Below are positions 1-7,046 of a DNA stretch of 12,378 bases, one piece after another (the stretch's first letter is position 1; each line of letters starts with the position of its first letter). A model generated the notes under the pieces. It saw nothing but the letters and a program-made list of their open reading frames with translations. It was not told where the DNA came from and ran no database searches. The DNA is from JBBDSH01 sp040905045 (GTDB lineage Bacteria; Pseudomonadota; Gammaproteobacteria; Eutrophobiales; Eutrophobiaceae). The stretch is from NCBI GenBank assembly GCA_040905045.1, contig JBBDSH010000011.1:1-12378 (forward strand), in the 5' to 3' direction. The translations under genes and the position numbers were made by a program.

Positions 1-30
1 GATATTGTCAGCATTAATTTATGAGACAGG

Positions 31-167
31 AAGTATCCCGACATTCCTCTGTGGGGCCGTCGGCCGCATAGCCTGTCCTGGACCCCGGCTCGTTGGCCGG
101 GGCAGGCTTGATCCTAATCCGGGGGATGTATTCACAGCGTGTCCCACAGAGGAATGTCGGGATGCTT
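31..167. repeat. 137-bp element with 25-bp inverted termini, upstream of mptG
   Basis: Positions 31-55 and 143-167 are reverse complements at 24 of 25 positions, with 21 consecutive matches (35-55 against 143-163). The 87-nt interior contains another hairpin, CCCCGGC/GCCGGGG at 83-102 followed by CAGGC. The layout resembles a small non-autonomous palindromic element, but no target-site duplication is evident at the edges and no transposase is nearby. An open frame reads through it into mptG, but its residues look repeat-derived. With its flanks it makes up the whole 217-nt spacer seen before mptG. I see no clear promoter there. Confidence 0.75.
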
Positions 168-217
168 ATAACCAGCTCAAATTATACCAACGGGAAGAGG
201 AGCGTTTCGGCGCGGTC

Positions 218-1219
218 ATGATTAAACACCTCTCAACAACGAAAGTCAGTGTCACTGCTCCCGCGCGCCTGCATATGGGCTTTCTCGATCTCCATGGAGG
301 CCTGGGACGGCGCTTCGGCAGTATCGGTTTGTATCTGGAAGAGATCGCCACCCGGCTCAGTATCTCACAGGCCGGAGAGATTAGCGCCACCGGGCCGTCG
401 GCGGAACGCGCCGATGCCTGTGCGCGTGAGTTGCTGTCGCATCTGCAGGTGGACGGCGGCGTTCATATCGATATCCAACAGGCCATCCCGGACCATGCCG
501 GCCTGGGCTCCGGGACGCAGATGGCCATGGCCGTGGGTACGGGGATCAATCGCCTGTTCGAGCTGGATCTCAGTGCCGCGGAACTGGTTGCGTTGCTGGA
601 CCGGGGACGGCGTTCCGGTGTCGGCGTCGGCGTCTTCCGGAGCGGTGGATTCATTGTTGACGGCGGTCGCGGCGAAGATACCATAATCCCTCCGGTGATC
701 AGTCATCTGCCGGTGCCGGATACCTGGCGTTTTCTGCTGGTCATGGATATCGCGCGGCAGGGCCTGTCCGGACATGCGGAGGCTTCCGCGTTCGAGGATC
801 TGGCTCCCATGGACGAGAACGTCAGCGGCGCCATCTGCCGCCAGGTGCTGATGCAGGTGCTGCCGGCCCTGCGGGAAGAGGACTGCGATGCCTTCGGGCG
901 CGGCGTAACGGCCATCCAGGCGCTGTGCGGTGACTATTTTGCCGCTGTGCAGGGCGGCCACTACACCAGTCCGGAGGTGGCCGGCGTCATGGCCATGCTG
1001 CAAACCGCGGGCGCCACCGGCACCGGCCAGAGTTCCTGGGGCCCTACCGGGTTTGCCGTGTTTGCCAATGAAACCGAGGCCTACCAGGCATTGCGCCGGG
1101 CACGCGGTGAACTGACCGGCAATCCCGCCCTGGAACTGAAGGTCTGCCGGGCTCGCAATACGCCGGCGGAGATTGGCGTCGATAATTCCGTGGTCGGCGG
1201 CAAGGCCGGCCGGCGCTGA
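218..1219 (+). CDS. mptG: Beta-ribofuranosylaminobenzene 5'-phosphate synthase (H4MPT biosynthesis)
   Basis: Cytosolic enzyme that condenses 4-hydroxybenzoate or 4-aminobenzoate with phosphoribosyl pyrophosphate, releasing CO2 and pyrophosphate. This is the first committed step of the methanopterin side chain. The 333-residue product has a GHMP-kinase-like fold. Visible marks are the N-terminal TAPARLHMGFLDLHG (13-27), the glycine-rich PDHAGLGSGTQ (91-101) and TGTGQSSWGPTGFA (267-280), all typical of bacterial RFAP synthases. The frame is open back to position 5, but the first 71 codons fall in a palindromic repeat. I therefore chose ATG 218, just before the conserved N-terminus; a purine-rich AGAGGAG lies about 15 nt upstream, rather far for a ribosome site. 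mtdB follows after 33 nt, suggesting cotranscription. The family call is firm; the exact start is less so. Confidence 0.9.
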   Translation: MIKHLSTTKVSVTAPARLHMGFLDLHGGLGRRFGSIGLYLEEIATRLSISQAGEISATGPSAERADACARELLSHLQVDGGVHIDIQQAIPDHAGLGSGTQMAMAVGTGINRLFELDLSAAELVALLDRGRRSGVGVGVFRSGGFIVDGGRGEDTIIPPVISHLPVPDTWRFLLVMDIARQGLSGHAEASAFEDLAPMDENVSGAICRQVLMQVLPALREEDCDAFGRGVTAIQALCGDYFAAVQGGHYTSPEVAGVMAMLQTAGATGTGQSSWGPTGFAVFANETEAYQALRRARGELTGNPALELKVCRARNTPAEIGVDNSVVGGKAGRR

Positions 1220-1252
1220 ACCACATACATTTATATTTATCAGGCTTGTCTT

Positions 1253-2155
1253 ATGAAAGATCCTTATCTGCTGCATATTTTCAATCCCACCAAGAACGTC
1301 AGTCCCTTCGATGTCAACATGGCTTATGAAGCGGAATATGACGGTGTCATCCCGTACACCAACGTGACCCTGGAAGAGGTCCACGCGCTGACCCAGGACA
1401 CTATCTTCTCGCGCGGTCCCACCGGCGCCAGGAGAACCGGCATATTCATAGGCGGGCGCGAATTCGGCCTGGCCATGGATATGCTCAACCGCGCACGCAC
1501 GGCCATGGTGCCGCCGTTTCAGGTATCGGTGTTTGCCGATCCCAGCGGCGCCATTACCACCGCCGCGGCCATGGTGGCCTGCACGGAACAGGCATTGAAA
1601 GAGCAGGGCACGGAACTGGCCGGCAGGACTGTCCATGTCTTCGGCGGAACCGGCCCCGTGGGTATTTGCGCCGGAGTTCTGGCGGCGGATTGCGGCGCCG
1701 ATGTGCATCTGCTCAGTCACCGGGGCAAGGAAGTGGCGGCGGCCACGACACGGGAATACAACGCCCGTAATAACGTCGAAATGAAAGCCGTCAGTGCCGG
1801 CACCGAGGAAGAAGTGGAAGAGATCCTGTCCGGAGCCGAAATCATTTTCGGTGCGGCCAAGGCCGGGATCCGGGTGGTAAACCGCAAGCAACTGGCGCAG
1901 GCGCAACGGCTGCTGGTTGCCGCCGACGTTAATGCTGTGCCGCCGTCCGGCATTGAGGGCATCGATGTCAACGACAAGGCCAAACCTCTGGAGACCGCCT
2001 CCGGCAAGGCGGTGGGTATCGGTGCCCTGGCTGTCGGTGATGTGAAATACAAGGTGCATCGCGGTTTGTTCGAAATGATGATGAACGGCGAGGAGCCCTG
2101 CTACCTGGATCATCGGGAAGCCTTCAAGAAGGCTCGGGAGATCGTGGGAAACTGA
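1253..2155 (+). CDS. mtdB: NAD(P)-dependent methylene-H4MPT dehydrogenase
   Basis: Oxidises methylene-H4MPT to methenyl-H4MPT, reducing NAD+ or NADP+, in cytosolic formaldehyde oxidation. The 300-residue product matches MtdB in length and motifs: SPFDVNMA (17-24), IPYTNV (33-38), VPPF (86-89), VFADP (93-97), the dinucleotide-binding loop GGTGPVG (131-137), DVNAVPPSGIEGIDVN (225-240) and VGIGALAVGDVKY (254-266). These are closer to Methylobacterium MtdB than to MtdA, as I recall the two sequences, and mch and fae nearby support MtdB. Cofactor preference cannot be read with certainty. The ATG at 1253 is preceded by only a short AGG (1242-1244). It is 33 nt downstream of mptG; the gap to mch is 357 nt and repeat-filled, so mch may also have its own promoter. 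Confidence 0.93.
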   Translation: MKDPYLLHIFNPTKNVSPFDVNMAYEAEYDGVIPYTNVTLEEVHALTQDTIFSRGPTGARRTGIFIGGREFGLAMDMLNRARTAMVPPFQVSVFADPSGAITTAAAMVACTEQALKEQGTELAGRTVHVFGGTGPVGICAGVLAADCGADVHLLSHRGKEVAAATTREYNARNNVEMKAVSAGTEEEVEEILSGAEIIFGAAKAGIRVVNRKQLAQAQRLLVAADVNAVPPSGIEGIDVNDKAKPLETASGKAVGIGALAVGDVKYKVHRGLFEMMMNGEEPCYLDHREAFKKAREIVGN

Positions 2156-2236
2156 CATTGCCCCGATATTGAGAAAGCACTTTGAGTTTTTGGCTCTTCG
2201 GCAAAATTTATGGGTATCTGGAACGGTAATGGTGGA

Positions 2237-2311
2237 TCTCGCCAAGATCGCCAAGCACGCAAAGGATTCATGGATTTTTACCTCTTTGCGAACTTTGCGC
2301 GCTTTGCGAGA
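2237..2311. repeat. Imperfect long hairpin of CGCAAAG-type units
   Basis: Arms 2237-2264 and 2284-2311 (28 nt each) are reverse complements at 22 of 28 positions, around a 19-nt loop. Each arm is built from tandem units like CGCCAAG or CGCAAAG spaced 9-10 nt apart. Similar hairpins built from other short units occur at 5099-5157, 5200-5272 and 7047-7173. It sits in the mtdB-mch spacer. An 89-codon open frame crosses it but shows no protein-like features. Confidence 0.7.
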
Positions 2312-2398
2312 TACTTTTGAAAAACCAACTCTGAAAACTGGATTCGATTTCGCCCCCGGCGAATACAAAAAAATCCTGTCCGTCATAGAGTTGGCGAT

Positions 2399-2422
2399 CC
2401 CCGGAACAAGTCCGGGGCAGGC
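2399..2422 (+). repeat. CCCGG-stem/CAGGC repeat, copy 2 of 4
   Basis: CCCCGGA, a 5-nt loop and TCCGGGG form a perfect 7-bp stem, followed by CAGGC. The same layout occurs at 83-107, 7173-7195 and 10772-10797, always on this strand. No run of T follows, so it is unlikely to be a simple terminator. Confidence 0.65.
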
Positions 2423-2512
2423 ATGGCGAGCAGAATAACGCCCACAGATTCTTCTGATGAGCTAAGTTTATTAATAAATAATAAAAACATATATTTATAA
2501 AAAGGAGTTAAA
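2423..2512 (+). promoter_or_regulatory. AT-rich leader and ribosome site of mch
   Basis: After the repeat-filled part of the 357-nt mtdB-mch spacer, base composition turns strongly AT-rich (about 2464-2503), in contrast to the GC-rich surroundings. It ends in an AAAGGAG ribosome site (2501-2507) 5 nt before the GTG start of mch. The AT-rich run is a plausible promoter region for mch, but I could not pick a convincing pair of -35 and -10 boxes, so the promoter part is inference. Confidence 0.4.
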
Positions 2513-3487
2513 GTGAACTCTCCTAGCGTGAACAGCATGAGCGCCCCACTGCTCGGCGCCCTGGCGGATCAGGCCGCGGAGCTGCGCCTGGGTATCGAAC
2601 GCCTGGACAACGGCACCCGTATTATCGATGCCGGCATCAAATCGCGCGGCGGGCTGGAAGCCGGCCGGCGTATCGCCGAAATCTGTCTGGGTGGCCTGGG
2701 CAGTGTGCGGCTGCGGGCCTCCAGCAATTTCGAACACTGGTCCTGGCACCTGGATGTGCATACCTCCAATCCTGTCATTGCCTGCCTGGCCAGCCAGTAC
2801 GCCGGCTGGAGTTTGTCCCATGGCGAGGGCAAGCAGGCCTTTTTCGCACTCGGATCGGGGCCCGGCCGCGCCGTCGGCAGCCGCGAGGAACTCTTCGATG
2901 AACTGGATTACCGGGAATCCGGTGAGCGTACCTGCCTGGTGCTGGAGGTGGACAAGCTGCCGCCCGTGGAACTGTGCGACAAAATCGCCCAGCAATGCGG
3001 CATCCCGGCCAACAGCTTGACGCTGATCCTGACGCCCACATCGAGTCTGGCCGGTTGCGTGCAAATCGTGGCCCGGGTACTGGAAACGGCTCTGCACAAG
3101 GCCCATGCCCTGAGCTTCCCCCTGGACGCCATTGTCGACGGCGCCGGCAGTGCGCCGTTGTGTCCGCCGTCGCCGGATTTTCTCACGGCCATGAGCCGCA
3201 CCAACGACGCCATCCTCTTTGCCGGCCAGGTGCATCTGTTCGTGGATTGCGAGGATGATGAGGCGAAGAAATTGAGCGAACAACTGCCCAGCAGCGCCTC
3301 GGACGACTACGGCCGGCCGTTCGGCGAGATCTTCAAGGCGGTCAACTACGATTTCTACCAGATCGATCCCATGCTCTTCAGTCCGGCCCATGTCATCGTC
3401 AGCTCTCTGCGCAGCGGCAACTCCTTTACAGCCGGGCACATAGACCGGGAATTACTGCACCGCTCGTTTAACGGCAAGGTTGGCTGA
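2513..3487 (+). CDS. mch: Methenyl-H4MPT cyclohydrolase
   Basis: Hydrolyses methenyl-H4MPT to N5-formyl-H4MPT, the step after MtdB and before the formyltransferase/hydrolase complex. The 324-residue protein is full length. Visible family features are RGGLEAGRRIAEICLGGLG (45-63), TSNPVIACLASQYAGW (84-99), the glycine-rich GSGPGRA (114-120) and TPTSSLAGCVQIVARVLE (174-191). R188 and E191 have the spacing of the Arg/Glu pair implicated in catalysis in Archaeoglobus Mch. The GTG at 2513 is chosen because AAAGGAG lies 5 nt upstream; in-frame GTG 2528 and ATG 2537 lack such a site. Only 14 nt separate it from the CitG-like gene, so those two are almost certainly cotranscribed. Confidence 0.95.
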   Translation: MNSPSVNSMSAPLLGALADQAAELRLGIERLDNGTRIIDAGIKSRGGLEAGRRIAEICLGGLGSVRLRASSNFEHWSWHLDVHTSNPVIACLASQYAGWSLSHGEGKQAFFALGSGPGRAVGSREELFDELDYRESGERTCLVLEVDKLPPVELCDKIAQQCGIPANSLTLILTPTSSLAGCVQIVARVLETALHKAHALSFPLDAIVDGAGSAPLCPPSPDFLTAMSRTNDAILFAGQVHLFVDCEDDEAKKLSEQLPSSASDDYGRPFGEIFKAVNYDFYQIDPMLFSPAHVIVSSLRSGNSFTAGHIDRELLHRSFNGKVG

Positions 3488-3501
3488 GGAGGCGGCAGAC
3501 C

Positions 3502-4350
3502 GTGCCCGCACGGTATGACACGCTGCCGATGGCCGCCGTCTACGCCAGCTTCATCGACGAAATTGAGGCCCTGAAACCCGGTAACGTGAGCCGCCATGCC
3601 GGCGGTCATGACATGACCTGCGAGGATTTTATCCGCAGCGCGGAGGCGGCCACGCCGATCCTGTGCCGGCGCGATCTGGGGGTGGGGGCACGTATCCTGG
3701 CCGCCGTGGAGGCCACGCAGGCGGCTGTCGGCTGCAATACCAACCTGGGAATGCTGCTGCTGTTCGCCCCCCTGATCCGTGCCTGGGAGGTGGCGGAGAC
3801 CGGGGAATCCCTGCAAAGCGCCGTCCGGCGCGTCCTGGCCGGCCTGGATCGGGAGGATGCCGAGGCGGTGTTTGCGGCCATTCGGGCGGCCCGGCCCGGG
3901 GGACTTGGACAAGTGCCTGAACATGACGTAAATTCGGCCGTTCAGGTGGATTTACTGACGGCCATGGCGACGGCCGGCGAGCGTGACCTCATCGCATTGC
4001 AATATTGCAGTGATTTCGAAGAAATCTTCTCTATTGGATTGATTTCTTTAAAGAAATATAAAAATTTTTGGAAACATCTGGAATGGGCAACCGTTGGATG
4101 CTATCTTACTTTCATGAGCCGGTTCCCCGACAGCCATGTCGGCAGGAAACACGGCATGGCGGTAGCGGAGGACATACAACAAAGAAGCAATATCCTCCTG
4201 CAATATTTTGATAATAACAATGATCCGGAAGCATTGAGAGACAAGCTTCTGGAGTACGACAGGGAACTGAAGAACGCGAATATCAACCCGGGAACCAGCG
4301 CGGATTTAACGGCGGCCAGCCTGCTGCTTTATCACCTCGGCGTCCGGTGA
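3502..4350 (+). CDS. CitG-like (triphosphoribosyl-dephospho-CoA synthase family) protein of H4MPT gene islands
   Basis: A 282-residue member of the CitG/MdcB family. Family motifs are KPGNV (25-29), GGHDM (34-38), GCNTNLGMLLLFAPL (77-91), PDSHVGRKHG (209-218) and NPGTSADLTAASLLL (262-276). Classical CitG makes the prosthetic-group precursor of citrate or malonate lyase from dephospho-CoA and ATP. No lyase genes are visible here, and homologues recur in H4MPT gene islands of methylotrophs, so a role in cofactor assembly (a phosphoribosyl transfer, for example) is more likely; this is inference. The GTG start has GGAGG (3488-3492) 9 nt upstream. Codons around 4010-4090 and 4180-4300 are noticeably more AT-rich than the 5' half. 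fae follows after 136 nt. Confidence 0.85.
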   Translation: MPARYDTLPMAAVYASFIDEIEALKPGNVSRHAGGHDMTCEDFIRSAEAATPILCRRDLGVGARILAAVEATQAAVGCNTNLGMLLLFAPLIRAWEVAETGESLQSAVRRVLAGLDREDAEAVFAAIRAARPGGLGQVPEHDVNSAVQVDLLTAMATAGERDLIALQYCSDFEEIFSIGLISLKKYKNFWKHLEWATVGCYLTFMSRFPDSHVGRKHGMAVAEDIQQRSNILLQYFDNNNDPEALRDKLLEYDRELKNANINPGTSADLTAASLLLYHLGVR

Positions 4351-4486
4351 ATTCAAACCAGTGAAGAATAATCATGTTGGGCTGGCGGTAGATGCGCACC
4401 AATCCGGGCCAGAATTAAAGGAGAATACAAGTCCTATGAGCCTTTTCACTAAAATCTGCAATATCTTCAAGAGGAGGAGCGTTAGT

Positions 4487-4999
4487 ATGGCAACAATAAA
4501 TAAAGTAATGGTGGGCGAGGCCCTGGTCGGCGATGGTAACGAAGTTGCGCATATCGACCTGATTATCGGTCCGCGTAACAGTGCGGCGGAAAATGCCTTC
4601 TGTACTGCTCTCACCAATAATAAAGACGGTTTCAGTAACCTGTTGGCCGTAGTAGCGCCGAACCTGGCCTGCAAGCCGAATACCATCCTGTTCAACAAGG
4701 TCACTATCAAGGGCTCCAAGCAGGCAGTGCAGATGTTCGGACCGGCCCAGCGCGGCGTTGCCATGGCCGTGATGGATTGTGTTGAAGACGGCACCATCCC
4801 TGCCAACGAAGCCGATGATATTTTTGTTTGCGTGGGTGTGTTCATCCACTGGCTGGCGGAAGACGACAACAAGATCCAGGACTACAACTACGAGGCCACC
4901 AAGCTCTCCATCAAGCGCGCTGTCGCCGGTGAGCCGAAAGCTTCCGAAGTCCTGAGCAAGCGCGGTTCCGCCGAGCACCCCTTCGCGGCACATTCATAA
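4487..4999 (+). CDS. fae: Formaldehyde-activating enzyme
   Basis: Catalyses condensation of formaldehyde with H4MPT to methylene-H4MPT, the entry to the pathway. The 170-residue product is very similar to Methylobacterium Fae throughout, including VGEALVGDGNEVAHIDLIIG (9-28), NNKDGF, APNL, FNKVTIKG, QAVQMFGPAQ, GVFIHW, NYEATKLSI and the C-terminal HPFAAH. H22 in EVAHIDL is the conserved histidine assigned a catalytic role in the family. ATG 4487 matches the family N-terminus and has GAGGAGG (4471-4477) upstream. An in-frame ATG at 4436, with AAAGGAG at 4417-4423, would add 17 residues (see findings). The gene ends just before a strong terminator, consistent with high expression. Confidence 0.96.
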   Translation: MATINKVMVGEALVGDGNEVAHIDLIIGPRNSAAENAFCTALTNNKDGFSNLLAVVAPNLACKPNTILFNKVTIKGSKQAVQMFGPAQRGVAMAVMDCVEDGTIPANEADDIFVCVGVFIHWLAEDDNKIQDYNYEATKLSIKRAVAGEPKASEVLSKRGSAEHPFAAHS

Positions 5000-5048
5000 T
5001 AATAATAGATTACCCCCCAGGGACGGATTGGATGATACTCACAACACA

Positions 5049-5073
5049 CCCCGGCTTTGCCGGGGTTTTTTTT
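5049..5073 (+). terminator. Intrinsic terminator after fae
   Basis: CCCCGGC, TTT loop and GCCGGGG form a perfect 7-bp GC stem (5049-5065), followed at once by eight T residues (5066-5073). It lies 49 nt past the fae stop and closes the mptG-fae block, separating it from the oppositely oriented HisA-like gene. Confidence 0.93.
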
Positions 5074-5098
5074 GAGTAAATTTTAAAAAATATACAGC

Positions 5099-5157
5099 CA
5101 CAGAGAATAGGAGGTGTATCACTGTATCGCCATCTTTCACTCTGTGTGCTCTCTGTG
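5099..5157. repeat. CACAGAG/CTCTGTG inverted repeat
   Basis: CACAGAG at 5099-5105 faces two CTCTGTG copies at 5140-5146 and 5151-5157, forming an imperfect hairpin downstream of fae. It uses the same heptamer as the larger hairpin at 7047-7173. Confidence 0.55.
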
Positions 5158-5199
5158 TCTCATGTCAACATTACGGCCTATCTCAGCGTCGTATGATGA

Positions 5200-5272
5200 T
5201 CTCGCAGAGTTCGCGAAGAACGCAGGGATAATGAATTGTGACTTCACTGCGGTCCCTGCGGACTCAGCGAGA
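5200..5272. repeat. Imperfect hairpin overlapping the 3' end of the HisA-like gene
   Basis: The left arm, 5200-5227, begins TCTCGC and ends AGGG; the right arm, 5254-5272, is its reverse complement except for two mismatches and the absence of a 9-nt unit (about 5215-5223). The right arm covers the last two codons and stop of the HisA-like gene (5264-5272). It belongs with the hairpins at 2237-2311 and 7047-7173. Confidence 0.6.
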
Positions 5273-5962
5273 GTTACAGCGGAAACTGGCCTCGATAATT
5301 TGCCGTGTCATGGTGCCGTTGTGCAGGGCCGAGGCGAGGAGGGCGCCGGTTGCGCCGGCGTCGATCAGCCGGGTCAGATCCTTTTCATCCCGCAGGCCGC
5401 CGGCGGCGTACAGTGATTTTTTCGGCGCCCGCTCACGAATCGATCGCAGGAGTTCCATGTCCGGACCTTCTCCGCTTCCAACCCGGTGCAGGGCCATGAC
5501 GATACAGCATTGCGGCCAGTCTTCTTTTTGCTTCAGGATATTCTTGTCGCCGATAAGACCGTCGGCATTGAAATCCAGCGATAATACCGCCTGTGGCTGT
5601 TGCCTGATTACGGCAGTGAGTGCTTGTCGGGAGAGGCCGGTTTCCGTACCGATAACGGGGACATTTCGCGGCCGGTTGCAGGATGCAGCGTCGCTGCCGC
5701 GATCGATCCAGAACGTCACATCGGGAAATCGTTCCGATAACATTCCGATAACGTCATCATTGCTGCCTTTCTCTTCAATGGCGTCGAGATCGGCGATATA
5801 GATTTCCGGGAACGGATACAATTCAAGAAAGGCGGCAATGATCGCTTCCGGCCCGGAGCCGCTGCATAAACGCGACCGTATCGGGCGATAGTCGTCGCGG
5901 CGCCCGCGGCAGGCGTGGACAACCGTACCCTTTAGAATATCGATGACCGGGATGATTTGCAT
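5264..5962 (-). CDS. HisA-like (beta/alpha)8-barrel protein of C1-cofactor islands
   Basis: A 232-residue relative of phosphoribosylformimino-AICAR-phosphate isomerase, of the type found in archaea and H4MPT methylotrophs (COG1411). The N-terminal IPVIDILKG (4-12) holds D8, matching the first catalytic Asp of HisA, and SLDFNADG (128-135) holds D130 on the barrel face where HisA has its second. AAGGLRDEKDL (186-196) and GATGALLASALHNG (203-216) are the two phosphate-binding loops. No histidine genes are nearby, so it is probably not HisA but an enzyme acting on a related sugar-phosphate or furan-phosphate substrate in cofactor biosynthesis; the reaction is unknown. It is transcribed toward fae and divergently from the ATP-grasp gene, 67 nt away. 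No good ribosome site precedes ATG 5962. Its final codons lie in a repeat arm. Confidence 0.85.
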   Translation of the reverse strand: MQIIPVIDILKGTVVHACRGRRDDYRPIRSRLCSGSGPEAIIAAFLELYPFPEIYIADLDAIEEKGSNDDVIGMLSERFPDVTFWIDRGSDAASCNRPRNVPVIGTETGLSRQALTAVIRQQPQAVLSLDFNADGLIGDKNILKQKEDWPQCCIVMALHRVGSGEGPDMELLRSIRERAPKKSLYAAGGLRDEKDLTRLIDAGATGALLASALHNGTMTRQIIEASFRCNSR

Positions 5963-6029
5963 GATGGTTCTGCTGTTCTTGTGCTGCCGATAGTTTAAAG
6001 TAAGCGGCTATCCTAATCGAAAAATCAAC
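5963..6029. promoter_or_regulatory. Divergent intergenic region between HisA-like and ATP-grasp genes
   Basis: This 67-nt gap must hold the 5' signals of two oppositely transcribed genes unless both are read from afar. It is somewhat AT-rich at 5990-6028, but I found no sigma-70-like pair with good spacing in either direction and no strong ribosome site for either gene. The promoter role is inferred from gene orientation alone. Confidence 0.35.
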
Positions 6030-6986
6030 ATGCGTTTATTTGTTTCCGAATTTCTTAGCGGCGGCGGGTTGTGTGGCGAGAACCTGCCGCCGGATCTGTT
6101 GCGCGATGCCGATTGCATGTCCAATGCACTGATGGATGATCTGCGCCGTATTGACGGCCTGGAACTGATCACGACGCGGGATGTGCGGCTTGGATCGATA
6201 CCGGAAAGTGTCGCGGTCATCAGGACGGCGGACGATCCCTGGGTTATCTGGGCCGAATGCCTGCGTTCCTGTGACGCCGCCTGGATCACGGCACCGGAAT
6301 CCGGCGGCATTCTGCTGGCGCTGCGGCATCTGGCCGACGTCTGTGGATGCCGTTTTATCGGCAGTGACGCCGAAGCCATACGCATTACCACATCCAAGAC
6401 CGCCACGATGCAATATTTCTCCCGCGCCGGGATCGCCGGCATAGAGACAGCCGCCGTCAGCGGCTCTCCGCCTCACGGCGAGCATGGCTGGATCGTTAAA
6501 CGGGATGACGGTGCGGGCTGCGAAAACACCTGGTATTTTTCCGATCAGGCAGACATTATCGACTGGCGTTCCGCTTGTGCCGATGCGGAACTTTACATCG
6601 TCCAGCCACGGATAAACGGCCGCCATGCCAGTCTGTCGGTATTGTATTCCGACAACGGCTGCCGGGTGCTTGCCTGCAATGAACAGGATATCCGTTTTGA
6701 AAACGGCCGCGTCCATGCCAAAGAACCGTATGTGGACAAACTGCATGAGCGGATCGCCGACCTGGTTTCTTTCGCGGAGAGCATCGGCCGTGCAATGCCG
6801 GGACTGCGGGGTTTCGTCGGCATTGACTTCATGTACACAGACACGGGGCCGGTACTGGTGGAAATCAACCCGCGCCTGACCACATCCTACGCCGGCCTGC
6901 ATGCAATTCTGGACTACAACCCGGCTGAACGCATTCTCCAAAGCTTTGGGTATCTGACGGAATCCACGGATCCCGTTACTCTTTAA
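6030..6986 (+). CDS. ATP-grasp ligase, MfnD-like (probable methylofuran side-chain synthesis)
   Basis: A 318-residue ATP-grasp protein. Visible elements are SKTATM (122-127) at the start of the ATP-binding subdomain, KRDDGAGCENT (157-167) as the grasp loop, VQPRINGRHASLS (191-203), GIDF (264-267) and VEINPRLTTSYAGL (277-290), whose E278 and N280 should bind magnesium. The pattern fits COG1821, which includes archaeal MfnD, the tyramine-glutamate ligase of methanofuran biosynthesis. Bacterial methylofuran is reported to carry tyrosine and polyglutamate, so this enzyme may ligate glutamate to tyrosine or extend the tail; that is inference. It starts the + strand group continued by the COG1548 and kinase genes. 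The start is set by the family-like MRLFVSEFLSGGG; the ribosome site is weak. Confidence 0.85.
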   Translation: MRLFVSEFLSGGGLCGENLPPDLLRDADCMSNALMDDLRRIDGLELITTRDVRLGSIPESVAVIRTADDPWVIWAECLRSCDAAWITAPESGGILLALRHLADVCGCRFIGSDAEAIRITTSKTATMQYFSRAGIAGIETAAVSGSPPHGEHGWIVKRDDGAGCENTWYFSDQADIIDWRSACADAELYIVQPRINGRHASLSVLYSDNGCRVLACNEQDIRFENGRVHAKEPYVDKLHERIADLVSFAESIGRAMPGLRGFVGIDFMYTDTGPVLVEINPRLTTSYAGLHAILDYNPAERILQSFGYLTESTDPVTL

Positions 6987-7000
6987 TATTGCCACAGACG

Positions 7001-7016
7001 CCTACATGGATGTAGG
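7001..7016. repeat. Short palindrome CCTACAT-GG-ATGTAGG
   Basis: A perfect 7-bp inverted repeat with a GG centre, 15 nt after the ATP-grasp gene. GAAAAC/GTTTTC (7022-7027 and 7039-7044) follows with an 11-nt loop. No T run follows, so it is not an obvious terminator. It appears to be one part of a composite repeat spacer running to 7200. Confidence 0.5.
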
Positions 7017-7046
7017 TGGTAGAAAACGTCGGGAACAAGTTTTCGA

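Noticed and set aside
5..217. A 71-residue N-terminal extension of MptG.
   Set aside because: The segment is palindromic repeat DNA, and family members start near MIKHLSTTKVSVTAPARLHMG.
365..2386. A 673-codon open frame on the - strand opposite mptG and mtdB.
   Set aside because: It lies antisense to two clearly conserved genes, its composition follows from GC-rich third positions on the other strand, and no family motif is visible.
2169..2438. An 89-codon frame in the mtdB-mch spacer as a small gene.
   Set aside because: It spans the CGCAAAG hairpin and the CCCGG repeat, with no plausible ribosome site; the translation is repeat-derived.
5099..5272. A CRISPR array, considered because of repeated short units downstream of fae.
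   Set aside because: Units are 7-10 nt, contiguous and inverted, with no regular spacers and no cas genes.
5114..5416. A 100-codon + strand frame after fae.
   Set aside because: It starts in repeats and then runs antisense to the HisA-like gene.
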